A stretch of 64,000 nt of DNA, taken from Candidatus Kouleothrix ribensis. GTDB taxonomy: Bacteria; Chloroflexota; Chloroflexia; Chloroflexales; Roseiflexaceae. The stretch covers positions 1,364,001 to 1,428,000 of the forward strand of contig JADKGW010000001.1 of assembly GCA_016722075.1 (NCBI GenBank), in the 5' to 3' direction. A program made the position numbers and the translations under genes. Shown one piece after another: positions 8,963-17,225 of the stretch. How positions within the stretch are numbered: position 1 is the stretch's first letter; every line of letters starts with the position of its first letter. Under the pieces are notes generated by a model that did not search any database, was not told where the DNA came from, and worked only from the letters and a program-made list of their open reading frames with translations.

Positions 8963-10585
8963 TCACAGCAGCCCCAGCACACCCTCGATCGGGATGCCGG
9001 CCCATGCCGGGCGGTTGTTCAGCTCGTAGCGCAGCTCGTACACCGCCTTGTCGAGCAGGTAGGCTTCGAGCAGTGGCTGTAGCTCGGCGCGCGCGCCCGG
9101 CAGAAACGGCGCGTGGCCAACCACGGCCAGGTAGCTGCGCAAGAACGCCACACAGGCCCAGTGCTGCCAGGCGTGCGCCCAGCGCGCCAGCGCGGCGGCG
9201 GCTTCCGCGCCGAACGACACGCCCGGCGCCTGGCCGAACAGCACGGCGTACGGCGCGTAGTGGAACGAGCGCAGCATGCCGGCTACATCCTGTAGCGCGC
9301 TGCTCTTCAGCCGGCGCTCGCTCAGCGGCCGGGCCGGCTCGCCCTCGAAGTCGATGATGAAGAAATCGCCGCCGGTGTAGAGCACCTGCCCGAGATGATA
9401 ATCGCCATGGATGCGCATGCGCTGCGCGCCGATCGGCCGCGCCAGCGCAGCCTGCAGCAGCGCAAACACGCGCGGCTCGGCATCCAGCACCTGCTGGGCG
9501 GCCGGGCGCAGCGCGGCCGGCAGGCCGCCAACCCCCGCGCGCAGCAGCCCGAACGACTCGCGTGCGCGCGCCTCCATCGAGCGATACACCGCCGCCTGGT
9601 ACGCGGGTGTGAACGGCTCGAGCGCAAAGTCGGCCAGGCCGGTGGCACTGGCCAGTGCCAGGTGTAGCTCGCCGGTGCGCTGCCCCAGCAGCTCGGCCGC
9701 GCCGCGATACTCGCCCAGCAGCGCGGCTGCCTCGGCAGGCAGCGCCTGGCTCGTGTCGTCGAGCAGCGCCCGGCCAGCGGCGGGCGGCTCGCGTAGCCCG
9801 CCGGGCAGCGCCAGCAGGCGCTGGAAGGTCGCGGCGATCGTATCGAGCGTGTAATACCAGGCGTCGCCGCGGTTGGGTACCAGGCCCTGTAGCAGCGCCA
9901 TGCTCATGTGCTCGCCGCCGCGCCGATACTCGAGCGTGCCGGCCAGCGGCGGGATATGCGCAAATGGGCTGTGCTCGGTCAGGAAGCGGCCGATCTCGAT
10001 ATCGGGGTTGAGGCCCGGCTCGATCCGGCGAAATAGCTTCATGATCAGGCGCTCGCCGAAGATGATCGAGCTGTTGCTCTGCTCGGCAGTGCTGACCTTG
10101 GGCACGAGCCGATCGCCGGCCGGGCCGCGCAGCCGCGCGAACTCGCGGGTTGTCTCAGCCAGCAACTCGCCCGCGCCGGCGACAATACGCGCGCGGCTGG
10201 CGATCAGGTCGAGCAGCGCGCCGCAGAACGCCGCGTCGTAGATCGGGTCGAACAGCGTGCCGGTGCCCACGCGCGCCACCAGCGCGTGTGGCGGCAGCTC
10301 GGGCAGGCGCGCGGCAGCGGCATGCGCCAGCGGCAGCACGTACGTCTCGGCGCCGCCGTCGGCGTAGGCCACGCGCACCAGCGCCAGGTAGGCCGGCCGG
10401 CCGGCGTACTCGAGCGGCAGCATAGCCTGGATCTGGGCGGTGCCGACCTGGCGGGCCTTGCCGCTGAACCAGCGCCGCAGGCGCATATAACCGAGCAGGG
10501 CCGGCGCGAGCACCGGCCAACCCTCCGGCTCGAATAGTGCCTCCCAGCCGCCTGCGGCAGCCAGCTCGGTGAGTGCTTTAGTCAT
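8963..10585 (-). CDS. mak: Maltokinase
   Basis: A 540-aa cytosolic enzyme that phosphorylates maltose at C1 with ATP to give maltose 1-phosphate, the GlgE donor. The N-terminal maltokinase cap (LFEPEGWPVLAPALLGYMRLRRWF) is followed by the aminoglycoside-phosphotransferase-like kinase fold, with catalytic motif RIHGDYHLGQVL and metal motif FFIIDFEGEP. The length fits Mak/Pep2 proteins. It lies 338 bases downstream of glgE on the same strand, as expected for the TreS-Mak-GlgE pathway. No treS is present in the window, so maltose supply must come from elsewhere. Confidence 0.9.
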   Translation of the reverse strand: MTKALTELAAAGGWEALFEPEGWPVLAPALLGYMRLRRWFSGKARQVGTAQIQAMLPLEYAGRPAYLALVRVAYADGGAETYVLPLAHAAAARLPELPPHALVARVGTGTLFDPIYDAAFCGALLDLIASRARIVAGAGELLAETTREFARLRGPAGDRLVPKVSTAEQSNSSIIFGERLIMKLFRRIEPGLNPDIEIGRFLTEHSPFAHIPPLAGTLEYRRGGEHMSMALLQGLVPNRGDAWYYTLDTIAATFQRLLALPGGLREPPAAGRALLDDTSQALPAEAAALLGEYRGAAELLGQRTGELHLALASATGLADFALEPFTPAYQAAVYRSMEARARESFGLLRAGVGGLPAALRPAAQQVLDAEPRVFALLQAALARPIGAQRMRIHGDYHLGQVLYTGGDFFIIDFEGEPARPLSERRLKSSALQDVAGMLRSFHYAPYAVLFGQAPGVSFGAEAAAALARWAHAWQHWACVAFLRSYLAVVGHAPFLPGARAELQPLLEAYLLDKAVYELRYELNNRPAWAGIPIEGVLGLL

Positions 10586-10923
10586 CGGGCTTGCTCTCTT
10601 GTGATCACCGCACCCCCTACCCCTTTTTGGGGGTAGGATTTTTCGTTGATCGCGTTCGCATGCGATCGGCCCTCGCCCCCGCGCCCTTTTGGGGGTGGGT
10701 TTGTTGTATGCTGCATTGGGATGCGGGATCTAACCCTCACCACCCTGCCCCCCGCTTCCAACGTTGGGCGCGGGGGTATCCTATGCGCGTTCGCATGCGG
10801 CGGCAGAGCCGCCGCATGCGAACACCACATTTTCGCCCCTAAACCCTGCCAGGGGAGGGGGTACGGGGGAGGGGTATGCATGTAGCCCAGCATGCTGGGC
10901 GAAAATCCTACCCCAGCGCGTAT
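10586..10923 (-). other. glgE-mak spacer with several hairpins
   Basis: No gene is seen here. The gap holds a CTACCCC/GGGGTAG hairpin followed by a T-run on the plus strand (about 10616-10645), and a perfect 15-bp stem 10789-10803/10809-10823 with a 5-nt loop. It also has runs of the words CCCCTACCCC and GGGGAGGGGGTACGGGGGAG. These look like members of the intergenic word/hairpin class seen across the window and may affect read-through from glgE to mak. Confidence 0.6.
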
Positions 10924-12957
10924 CTAAAGATAATAGTCGAAGTTGCGCTCGCTGTGCGGCCGCTCGAGCCGCAGCACATGCACCGGCAGCTCGGCCGGGT
11001 CGAGCCGCACGAAGTTCCACTCGCCGCTCCAGGTGTAGCGCGTGTCGCTAAGCAGATCGTGCATATAGAACGCGTCGGTAGGCGCGAGCCCGAGCTGCTC
11101 AAGCGGCAGCTGCACCCAGCCCGACTGGGCATGCTGCGGATCGAGGTTTACGACCACCAGCACCACATTCTCGCCATCGGGCGACTGCTTAGTGTAGGCG
11201 ATCAGCTGATCGTTCGGCGCATAGTTATGCTCGATTGTCAGGAAGCGAATGCTCTCGTCGCGCTGCAGCGCCACGTTCTCGCGGCGGATCTGGTTGAGCC
11301 GGGCGACGAGCGGGCGCAGGCTGCGCGGGTCGTCGAGATCCCACACGCGCAGCTCGTACTTCTCGTTGTCGATATACTCTTCGCGCGCGCCCACCGGCGT
11401 GTGCAGCATCAGCTCGTAGGCCGGGCCATAGATGCCATAGCTGGCCGTGAGCGTGGCCGCCAGCACCAGCCGCGCGACGAACAGCGCCGGCGGGGCGCCA
11501 TAGAACTGCGGCGTCAGGATGTCGTGGGTGGTTGGCCAGAAGTTCGGCCGGAAGTATTCGCGCACATCGGTGTGGGTCAGCTCGGTCATGTACGCAGTCA
11601 GCTCGGCCTTGGTGGTGCGCCAGGCGAAGTAGGTGTACGATTGTGTGAAGCCGAGCTTGGCCAGCCGGTACATCACCTTCGGCCGGGTAAAGGCCTCCGA
11701 GAGCAGGATCATGTCGGGGTACTCGCGCTTGAGCTCGCCGATGCACCACTCCCAGAAGCCGAACGCCTTGGTGTGCGGGTTGTCGACGCGGAAGACGCGC
11801 ACGCCCTGCTCGGCCCAGAATGTGAAGAAGCTCTTCAGCTCGACCCACAGCTCGCGCCAGTGCTCGCTCTCGAAGTTGAACGGGTAGACATCCTGGTACT
11901 TCTTGGGCGGGTTCTCGGCATACTGAATGCTACCATCGGGCCGCACATAGAACCAGTCCGGGTGCTCCTGCACATACGGGTGGTCGGGCGAGCACTGGAA
12001 GGCGTTGTCGAGCGCGATCTCGATGCCGCGCGCACGCGCCGCGCGCACCAGGCTGCGGAAATCGTCGAGTGTGCCCAGCTCGGGGTGGATGCTCTTGTGC
12101 CCGCCGTGCTCGTTGCCGACCGCGTAGGGGCTGCCGGGCTCGCCCGGCCCTGCCAGCGGGCTGTTGTCCTTGCCCTTGCGGAAGGTATGCCCGATCGGGT
12201 GGATCGGCGTCAGGTATAGCACATCGAAGCCCAGCTCGGCGATGTACGGCAGGCGCGCCTCGACATCCTTGAAGGTGCCGTGGCGGCCCGGCTCGGGCGA
12301 GGCGCTGCGTGGGAACAGCTCGTACCAGGCGCTAAACACGGCGCGCTCGCGGTCGACCGTGATCGGCAGTGCGGGCGAGCTAGTGACGAAGCGGCGCTCG
12401 GCGTGGCGCGCCATCAGCGCGGCCAGCTCGGGCTCGATCGCCATCGCGCGCGCGCCCTCGTGCAGCGCGGCCACATACTTGCCAAGCCGCACCGCGTCGG
12501 CGCCGGCAGCGCGCGCCTGCGCAGCCTCGACCATGCGCGCGCCGATCTCGAGATCGACCGGCGTCACCGCGTCGGCCGCGATGCGCTTGGCCATGTCGCG
12601 CGCCCACGATTTGAAGTGGTCGATCCAGGCCTGCACGTAGTAGTGCGCCGGCCCAACCTGGCCGACGCGAAATGCGCCCTGCCAGCGATCGTTGACCAGC
12701 AGCTCCATAGGCGCCTCGCTCCACGGGCCGTCGCCGCCCTCGCGGTAGCGCAGCACCGCCGAGATTGCGTCGTGGCTGTCGGCGAAGACATCGGCCTGCA
12801 CCAGCACCTGCTCGCCGACCACTCGCTTGATCGCGAAGCGGCCAGCATCGATCGCCGGCTGCACCTGCTCGATCACCACGCGGCTGCGCCCGTCGTCGGG
12901 CGGCACGAGCTCGTCGGTCGGTGTGGTGATCGCGATGAAGTTGGTTGTGGTTGTCAT
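10924..12957 (-). CDS. glgE: Alpha-1,4-glucan:maltose-1-phosphate maltosyltransferase
   Basis: A 677-aa GH13_3 enzyme that transfers maltosyl units from maltose 1-phosphate to the non-reducing end of alpha-1,4-glucan. Visible family features are the N-terminal DUF3416-like beta domain (VIEQVQPAIDAGRFAIKRVVGE), the segment EIALDNAFQCSPDHPYV, the nucleophile region VFRVDNPHTK and the acid/base region ILLSEAFTRPK. The length is normal for GlgE. It is flanked by the genes that make (glgM) or supply (mak) its donor. One of two 84-bp repeats lies about 50 bases upstream of the start. Confidence 0.95.
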   Translation of the reverse strand: MTTTTNFIAITTPTDELVPPDDGRSRVVIEQVQPAIDAGRFAIKRVVGEQVLVQADVFADSHDAISAVLRYREGGDGPWSEAPMELLVNDRWQGAFRVGQVGPAHYYVQAWIDHFKSWARDMAKRIAADAVTPVDLEIGARMVEAAQARAAGADAVRLGKYVAALHEGARAMAIEPELAALMARHAERRFVTSSPALPITVDRERAVFSAWYELFPRSASPEPGRHGTFKDVEARLPYIAELGFDVLYLTPIHPIGHTFRKGKDNSPLAGPGEPGSPYAVGNEHGGHKSIHPELGTLDDFRSLVRAARARGIEIALDNAFQCSPDHPYVQEHPDWFYVRPDGSIQYAENPPKKYQDVYPFNFESEHWRELWVELKSFFTFWAEQGVRVFRVDNPHTKAFGFWEWCIGELKREYPDMILLSEAFTRPKVMYRLAKLGFTQSYTYFAWRTTKAELTAYMTELTHTDVREYFRPNFWPTTHDILTPQFYGAPPALFVARLVLAATLTASYGIYGPAYELMLHTPVGAREEYIDNEKYELRVWDLDDPRSLRPLVARLNQIRRENVALQRDESIRFLTIEHNYAPNDQLIAYTKQSPDGENVVLVVVNLDPQHAQSGWVQLPLEQLGLAPTDAFYMHDLLSDTRYTWSGEWNFVRLDPAELPVHVLRLERPHSERNFDYYL

Positions 12958-13005
12958 TGCTGTTCCGTTTGTTTGTAGGGCTGCGCCCCCGTGCCCCCGA
13001 AGAGA

Positions 13006-13090
13006 GGAACCCAGCCGGTTCCCCTAAGATCCCTCCGGCAAAATGGAAGCCGTACCAGTCCGTGGCGCACTGCGATCATGCCTCAGGGCA
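13006..13090 (-). repeat. 84-bp repeat, copy upstream of glgE
   Basis: This copy is about 90% identical to 14591-14674 and in the same orientation. Both copies contain GGAACC-GGTTCC dyads and a CGGC...GCCG pair around TTCCATTTT when read on the minus strand. It sits 48 bases before the glgE start. It could be a shared regulatory sequence or a small non-autonomous element; nothing in it encodes protein. Confidence 0.75.
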
Positions 13091-13206
13091 CTGCAACGGT
13101 ACATGGTGTGTCCCAAGGCATGTACGGCCAGCCTTGCGCACACGATCGCTTCCCTTCAGAAATCCAAGGGCAACGCCCCCGACTCGCCAGGGCGCGCAGC
13201 CCCCGA

Positions 13207-14418
13207 TCACACCAACGTCCGATACATAGCGAGCGTGCGCTGCGCAATCGCCGTCCAGCTAAAATGATCTTCGACGCGCCGGCGCCCGTTCGCCTCGTAA
13301 CGCGCGCGCAGCGCCGGGTCGGCCGCGACCGTATTGATCGCTGCGGCCAGATCGCGCGAGAACTGCGCCGGGTCGGCCGGGTCGAACGTGCCGGGCTTAA
13401 GCGCCAGCGGCACCAGCTCGCCCGTCTCGCCCGGCACCACCACCTCGGGGATGCCGCCCACCGCCGAGGCGACCACCGCCGTCTCGCAGGCCATGGCCTC
13501 AAGGTTAATGATCCCGAACGGCTCGTACACCGACGGGCAGCAGAACACGGTGGCCTGGGCGTAGAACTGGATCACATCGGCGCGCGGCAGCATCTCCTGA
13601 ATCCAGATCACGCCGGGGCGCTGGGCGCTGACTTCAGCCACGCGCGCGCTCATCTCAGCGCCGATCTCCTTGGTGTCGGGCGCGCCGGCGCACAGCACCA
13701 CCTGCAGATTCGGGTCGATCGCAGGGATGGCGTTGACCAGGTGGATGATACCCTTCTGGCGCGTGATCCGCCCGACGAACAGCACGAACGGCTTGTGCGG
13801 GTCGACGCCGCGCGCGCTCAGGGCATCGCTGGCGGCGGTGGCGCGGTACTGGTCGAGGTCGATGCCGTTGTGAATCACATGCACCCTGGCCGGGTCGACC
13901 TCGAACAGCCGCAGCACGTCGGCGCGCGTCTCCTGCGACACCGCCACGATCGCGTCGGCGGCCTCGATGCTGGCGCGCTCCATCCAGCTGCTCAGGTGGT
14001 AGCCGTTGCCGAGCTGCTCGACTTTCCAGGGCCGCAGTGGCTCGAGCGAGTGGATCGTCAGCACCAGCGGCACACCCCAGAGCTTCTTGGCCAGGAAGCC
14101 GGCCATATCGGTGTACCAGGTGTGGCAATGCACCAGGTTGGCGTCGAGCGTGTCCTTGGCCATCGACAGGCTGCGCTGGAACGCGTCGAGCGCGCCGGCG
14201 AAGCGCGGGTCGGTGTTCTGCTTGGCCTCGGCCCACGCGCCGTAGCCGCGCACGCGCAGGTTCTCGGCCTGCACATCCTGGTCGCCAAAGCAGCGCACCT
14301 CGACCGGCAGCAGCCGTGCCAGCTCGCGGCTGAGATATTCGACGTGTACGCCCGCGCCGCCGTACACATTCGGCGGGTACTCGTTGGTGAAGAGTGCGAC
14401 TCGCTCCAGCCCGGCCAT
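13207..14418 (-). CDS. glgM: GT4 maltose-1-phosphate synthase / glycogen synthase
   Basis: A 403-aa glycosyltransferase family 4 enzyme of the actinobacterial 'GlgA' type, now known as GlgM, which makes maltose 1-phosphate from ADP-glucose and glucose 1-phosphate. The N-domain begins VALFTNEYPPNVYGGAGVH. The C-domain has FVGRITRQKG and the E-x7-E motif in EPFGIINLEAMA. The ATG at 14418 follows a strong GGGAGG site; the frame extends 9 codons further upstream without a better start. Neighbouring glgE makes the GlgM rather than plain glycogen-synthase assignment likely. Confidence 0.85.
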   Translation of the reverse strand: MAGLERVALFTNEYPPNVYGGAGVHVEYLSRELARLLPVEVRCFGDQDVQAENLRVRGYGAWAEAKQNTDPRFAGALDAFQRSLSMAKDTLDANLVHCHTWYTDMAGFLAKKLWGVPLVLTIHSLEPLRPWKVEQLGNGYHLSSWMERASIEAADAIVAVSQETRADVLRLFEVDPARVHVIHNGIDLDQYRATAASDALSARGVDPHKPFVLFVGRITRQKGIIHLVNAIPAIDPNLQVVLCAGAPDTKEIGAEMSARVAEVSAQRPGVIWIQEMLPRADVIQFYAQATVFCCPSVYEPFGIINLEAMACETAVVASAVGGIPEVVVPGETGELVPLALKPGTFDPADPAQFSRDLAAAINTVAADPALRARYEANGRRRVEDHFSWTAIAQRTLAMYRTLV

Positions 14419-14483
14419 GGGCGGCCTCCCTTGCATTCGACACAACGGTGATACGACTACGATAGTATGTGATAGTGCGCATT

Positions 14484-14492
14484 ATTGTACCA
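14484..14492 (-). promoter_or_regulatory. Extended -10 promoter candidate for glgM
   Basis: On the minus strand the sequence reads TGG then TACAAT, an extended -10 element, about 65 bases before the glgM start. The -35 region is weak (GAAACG at 17-bp spacing). Confidence 0.35.
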
Positions 14493-14499
14493 CAGCATG

Positions 14500-15000
14500 C
14501 GCGGCGCGTTTCAGCTGGCTTCGGGGCGCATCGCCCCCGGCCCCCAGCCGGAATGCGCCGGGGCGCGTCGCCCCCGGCCCCCCGATTAGGGGAACCGAGC
14601 CGGTTCCCCTAAGACCCCTCCGGCAAAATGGAAGCCGTACCAGTACATGATGCACTACGATCATGCCTCAGGCAGGAAATACGGGTTGTTCGGCGCCACA
14701 AGGCATGCGCGCCGGGCGATCGGGCTGCGATAGCGTGAAATAGGGGGTCCGGGGCGAAGCCCCGGCGGCGGGGTGCAGGGGCCGGCGGCGGCCCCTGCCG
14801 CGGGGCACGGGGGCGCGTAGCCCCCGAACGCGTGTGGGGCGGGGCGCGGGGACGCGTAGCCCCCAGGGCGAGCACAAGGTTCGCCCGTACGGGGGTTGAG
14901 GTGCAACCCCGGCGGCGCCTGCCGCGGGGCGCGGGGGCGCGTAGCCCCCGAACGCGTGTGGGGCCGAGCACCACACCAAAAGACGAACGCCTGCATCTCG
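14500..15000. repeat. GC-rich hairpin repeats upstream of glgM, no gene
   Basis: The 710-base gap between glgM and the first immunity-like gene holds no convincing gene. It contains GGGGGCG...CGCCCCC hairpins, and a roughly 40-bp unit (GCGGGGC...GGGGGCGCGTAGCCCCCGA) present at about 14799-14838 and again at 14924-14962, with a weaker middle copy. Similar GGGGGCG-loop-CGCCCCC hairpins recur near 12.98, 13.19 and 56.41 kb. Confidence 0.7.
14591..14674 (-). repeat. 84-bp repeat, copy upstream of glgM
   Basis: Partner of 13006-13090, differing at about seven positions and one gap. It lies upstream of the candidate glgM -10 element, not in the mRNA leader. The two copies bracket glgM as direct repeats, so recombination between them would delete the gene. 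Confidence 0.75.
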
Positions 15001-15015
15001 TCCGCGTATTCAATG

Positions 15016-15024
15016 TGCTATACT
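15016..15024 (+). promoter_or_regulatory. Extended -10 promoter candidate for immunity-like genes
   Basis: TGC followed by TATACT (15019-15024) forms an extended -10 element about 105 bases before the ATG at 15129. There is no clear -35. The downstream leader contains a copy of the 75-bp dispersed hairpin repeat. Confidence 0.4.
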
Positions 15025-15057
15025 CTGCCGCATCATGCTGGCGGCGCTGAACATGCT

Positions 15058-15120
15058 GCCCGAGCCGCTTGAGCGAGCGTCGCGTGGTAGCGCGGCAGCT
15101 TCAGCCCCGCGCGTCGGAGG
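15058..15120 (+). repeat. Dispersed 75-bp hairpin repeat, diverged copy
   Basis: This matches the consensus visible at 24918-24992 and at 48542-48616 (reverse). Shared words are AGCC(C)G-CTTG/CTGC-AGCG, CGTCGCG-GG-AGCGCGG-GCTTCA, and CCCCGCGCG. It ends within the ribosome site of the next gene. Confidence 0.55.
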
Positions 15121-15128
15121 TGCCGGGT

Positions 15129-15644
15129 ATGATCCTCCCCAAAGACCGCGATCCCCGCTTCATCACCATTCGCCGCGGTGGGACGCTCACGGACTCCGAC
15201 CACCGCCTTCTGGCGTTGTGGGCGGCCGCCTGTGCAGAGCACGTGCTACACTTCTTCGAGTCGGCGCAGCCCGCCGATCTGCGGCCTCGCCAGGCGATCG
15301 AGCAGACTCGGGCATGGGTGCGCGGCGAGATCACCATGACTCAGGCCCGTGCGGCAGGCGGCCATGCCATGGCTGCGGCGCGAGCGTTGCGCGGAGCCGC
15401 TCGGCATGCCGCATATGCCGCCGGCCAGGCAGCGGTGGTAGCGCATGTCGCCGCGCACGAGCTTGGCGCTGCGGCCTACGCGATCAAGGCCGCGTGTGCC
15501 GCAGTACCTCAAGGCGAGGGCGAGCGCGCAGGGCGACTCGAGTGCCGCTGGCAGCGCGACCAGCTCCCCGCAGCGATTCGCGAACTCGTCCTGGAGGACC
15601 AGCGGTTGCGCAACGCGATCTGCTGGTCGGTGTTCGACTGCTGA
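15129..15644 (+). CDS. Putative immunity protein (Imm-5-like family)
   Basis: A 171-aa soluble, Ala-rich helical protein. ATG 15129 follows GGAGGT with 7-base spacing. The core LLALWAAACAEHVLHFFE...RPRQAIEQTRAW, followed by long Ala-rich helices (HAMAAARALRGAARHAAYAAGQAAVVAHVAAHELGAAAYAIKA), matches what I recall of the 'putative immunity protein' family found singly or in pairs in actinobacteria and Chloroflexota. The next gene (15787-16317) has the same core, so the two are paralogues. The family name came from association with polymorphic toxins; no toxin gene is seen here. The molecular function is unknown. Confidence 0.65.
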   Translation: MILPKDRDPRFITIRRGGTLTDSDHRLLALWAAACAEHVLHFFESAQPADLRPRQAIEQTRAWVRGEITMTQARAAGGHAMAAARALRGAARHAAYAAGQAAVVAHVAAHELGAAAYAIKAACAAVPQGEGERAGRLECRWQRDQLPAAIRELVLEDQRLRNAICWSVFDC

Positions 15645-15688
15645 CGATGATGCAGGCAACTGGTGCTGCCGAGCGCCTGGCCTTCGAT

Positions 15689-15724
15689 TCAATTCCAGCT
15701 ATCGCCTCAATTCCAGCTATCGCC
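15689..15724 (+). repeat. Two tandem 18-bp direct repeats
   Basis: TCAATTCCAGCTATCGCC occurs twice head to tail at 15689-15706 and 15707-15724, between the two immunity-like genes. Confidence 0.85.
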
Positions 15725-15786
15725 GCTCAACAATCGATTCCAATCCGGCGGCTTTGCTGCGCCGCTTTGCGGGAAGGAGCAGAGAG

Positions 15787-16317
15787 ATGGATCATGAATA
15801 CTTCACGCTGAGCCTGGAGTCGCTCAGGGCGATTGGCGGTTGGGCTGCAGATTGTGCTGAGCGGGCGCTTGCGCTGTATGAGACGCACGCTGATTCAGAT
15901 GCGCGGCCCCGTGCGGCGATTGAAGGCATCCGGGAGTTTGCCGGTGGGGCAAAGCGCGCGGCCCGGCTGCGTACGCTTGCCATGGCGGCGCATGCTGCCG
16001 CGCGTGAGGTCGGTGATCCTGCTGCGGCTGCCGCCGCTCGTGCCGCCGGCCATGCGGCCGCGAGCGCCTACACCCATCCTCTTGCGGATGTCCACCAGAC
16101 GAAGCACATTGTCGGGCCAGCGGCCTATGCTGCGCTGGCGCTCGAGCTCGGCCACGGCGGCGACCCGAGTATCGGCGACGCTGAGGTTCGCTGGGCGATT
16201 GCGCACGCCCCGCCTGAGGTACGCGCAGTCTTGCTGCAGATGCCCGCTCGCCAGATGGGCAAGCGCCGGGTGGACGCGCTGCTCTACGAGCTGGATGCGG
16301 GCATCCGCAGCCGGTGA
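15787..16317 (+). CDS. Putative immunity protein, paralogue of the preceding gene
   Basis: A 176-aa soluble helical protein. ATG 15787 is preceded by AAGGAG. The core IGGWAADCAERALALYE...RPRAAIEGIREFA, then Ala-rich helices (LAMAAHAAAREVGDPAAAAAARAAGHAAASAYTHPLADV), aligns with the 15129-15644 product. It adds a C-terminal region (EVRWAIAHAPPEVRAVLLQMP). Pairing in one operon suggests either a duplicated immunity gene or a two-subunit complex. The end of the gene abuts a block of 14-bp repeats and a 10-bp word (CCGGTGACGC at 16311-16320) that recurs at 16550-16559. Confidence 0.65.
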   Translation: MDHEYFTLSLESLRAIGGWAADCAERALALYETHADSDARPRAAIEGIREFAGGAKRAARLRTLAMAAHAAAREVGDPAAAAAARAAGHAAASAYTHPLADVHQTKHIVGPAAYAALALELGHGGDPSIGDAEVRWAIAHAPPEVRAVLLQMPARQMGKRRVDALLYELDAGIRSR

Positions 16318-16324
16318 CGCAATC

Positions 16325-16452
16325 GGCGGTCGGGGCACGGCGGTCGGGGCGCGGCGGTCGGGGCACGGCGGTCGGGGCGTGAGGGGCGGGGGCACGGGGC
16401 ACGGGGGTCGGGGCACGGGGGTCGGGGCACGGCGGTCGGGGCACGGCGGTCG
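16325..16452 (+). repeat. 14-bp tandem repeats (GGGGCACGGCGGTC type)
   Basis: About nine imperfect copies of a 14-bp unit run directly into the REP palindrome at 16453. The GGGGCAC part of the unit equals the left end of that palindrome, so the tandem array may have grown from a REP end. Confidence 0.8.
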
Positions 16453-16545
16453 GGGCACGATATATCGTGCCCTAACAAATGCCCTAACAAATGCCCTAAC
16501 AAATGCCCTAACAAGTGCCTTAACCAGTGGTCCTCTAACAAATGC
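16453..16545 (+). repeat. Upstream REP palindrome plus 12-bp AACAAATGCCCT repeats
   Basis: The 20-bp palindrome GGGCACGATATATCGTGCCC lies at 16453-16472. It is followed by about four copies of a 12-bp unit and then degenerate remnants up to 16545. The same palindrome recurs five times downstream of the transposase gene. The block 16321-16549 is flanked by CCGGTGACGC direct repeats. Confidence 0.85.
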
Positions 16546-16594
16546 CTAACCGGTGACGCGAAGCGACGGCAATTGCAGCCGAATGGAGACAACC

Positions 16595-17128
16595 ATGAAA
16601 TATGATCCCGCCCTCCACCATCGCCGCTCGATCCGCCTAAGCGGGTACGATTACACGCAAGCCGGGGCCTATTTTGTGACCGCCTGCACTGCTGCGCGGA
16701 GGCGCCTTTTTGGCGAGCTCGTGGGCAGCGAGATGCGGCTCAGCAGGTATGGCGCGATTGCGCTGGAATGCTGGGAGGCCATTCCCGAGCACTGCCCGCG
16801 CGTCGAGCTAGACGCCTTTGTCGTGATGCCGGATCATATCCATGGCATCCTGGTGCTGCCGGAGGATGCCGACCGCGCGCGGGTGGCCGCGCGCGAGCGC
16901 TTCAGCAAGCCGGTGGCTGGCTCGCTGCCCACGATTGTGCGGCTCTACAAAGCAGCTGTCACCAGGCAAATCAACGAATGGCGCGGCACGGCTAATCCAC
17001 CGGTTTGGCAGCGCAACTACTATGAGCATGTCATCCGCAGCCAGGCTGCGCTTGAGCGCATCCGGGCGTATATCGTCGATAATCCATCACGTTCGGCGCT
17101 GGATCAGCGACCCGAGCAAGCGGGTTGA
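16595..17128 (+). CDS. REP-associated tyrosine transposase (RAYT, IS200-like Y1)
   Basis: A 177-aa HUH single-strand nuclease of the Y1_Tnp family. The N-terminal RSIRLSGYDYTQAGAYFVTACT is typical of RAYTs. The metal-binding HxH is in MPDHIHGI (residues 81-83), and the catalytic tyrosine region is VWQRNYYEHVIRS (Y142/Y143), followed by IRAYIVDNP. ATG 16595 follows GGAGAC. No IS ends are seen, as is normal for RAYTs. Copies of one 20-bp palindrome lie on both sides, which is the classic arrangement of a RAYT with its REP sequences. The gene is intact and probably single copy, domesticated for REP spread. Confidence 0.88.
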   Translation: MKYDPALHHRRSIRLSGYDYTQAGAYFVTACTAARRRLFGELVGSEMRLSRYGAIALECWEAIPEHCPRVELDAFVVMPDHIHGILVLPEDADRARVAARERFSKPVAGSLPTIVRLYKAAVTRQINEWRGTANPPVWQRNYYEHVIRSQAALERIRAYIVDNPSRSALDQRPEQAG

Positions 17129-17225
17129 TCGGGCATACGCACGGCAGCTACAAGCCGCTTGGCCCGCGCTGTGCGCCACCACGGTGGTGATGCTGGCGGA
17201 CGTGCGCAAGGCCGACGATATGTAA

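Noticed and set aside
10876..12219. 447-codon open frame on the plus strand
   Set aside because: Antisense of glgE; similar long antisense frames over glgM, the M20 gene, sufB and sufS were rejected for the same reason (His/Arg/Gln-rich, no motifs).
14446..15128. RNA gene or small protein gene in the GC-rich gap
   Set aside because: No tRNA-like clover leaf, no ribosome site followed by a plausible frame; the sequence is explained by hairpin repeats.
16480..16545. AACAAATGCCCT tandem array as an origin or iteron site
   Set aside because: No replication gene, AT-rich region or DnaA-like boxes nearby; it runs on from a REP palindrome.
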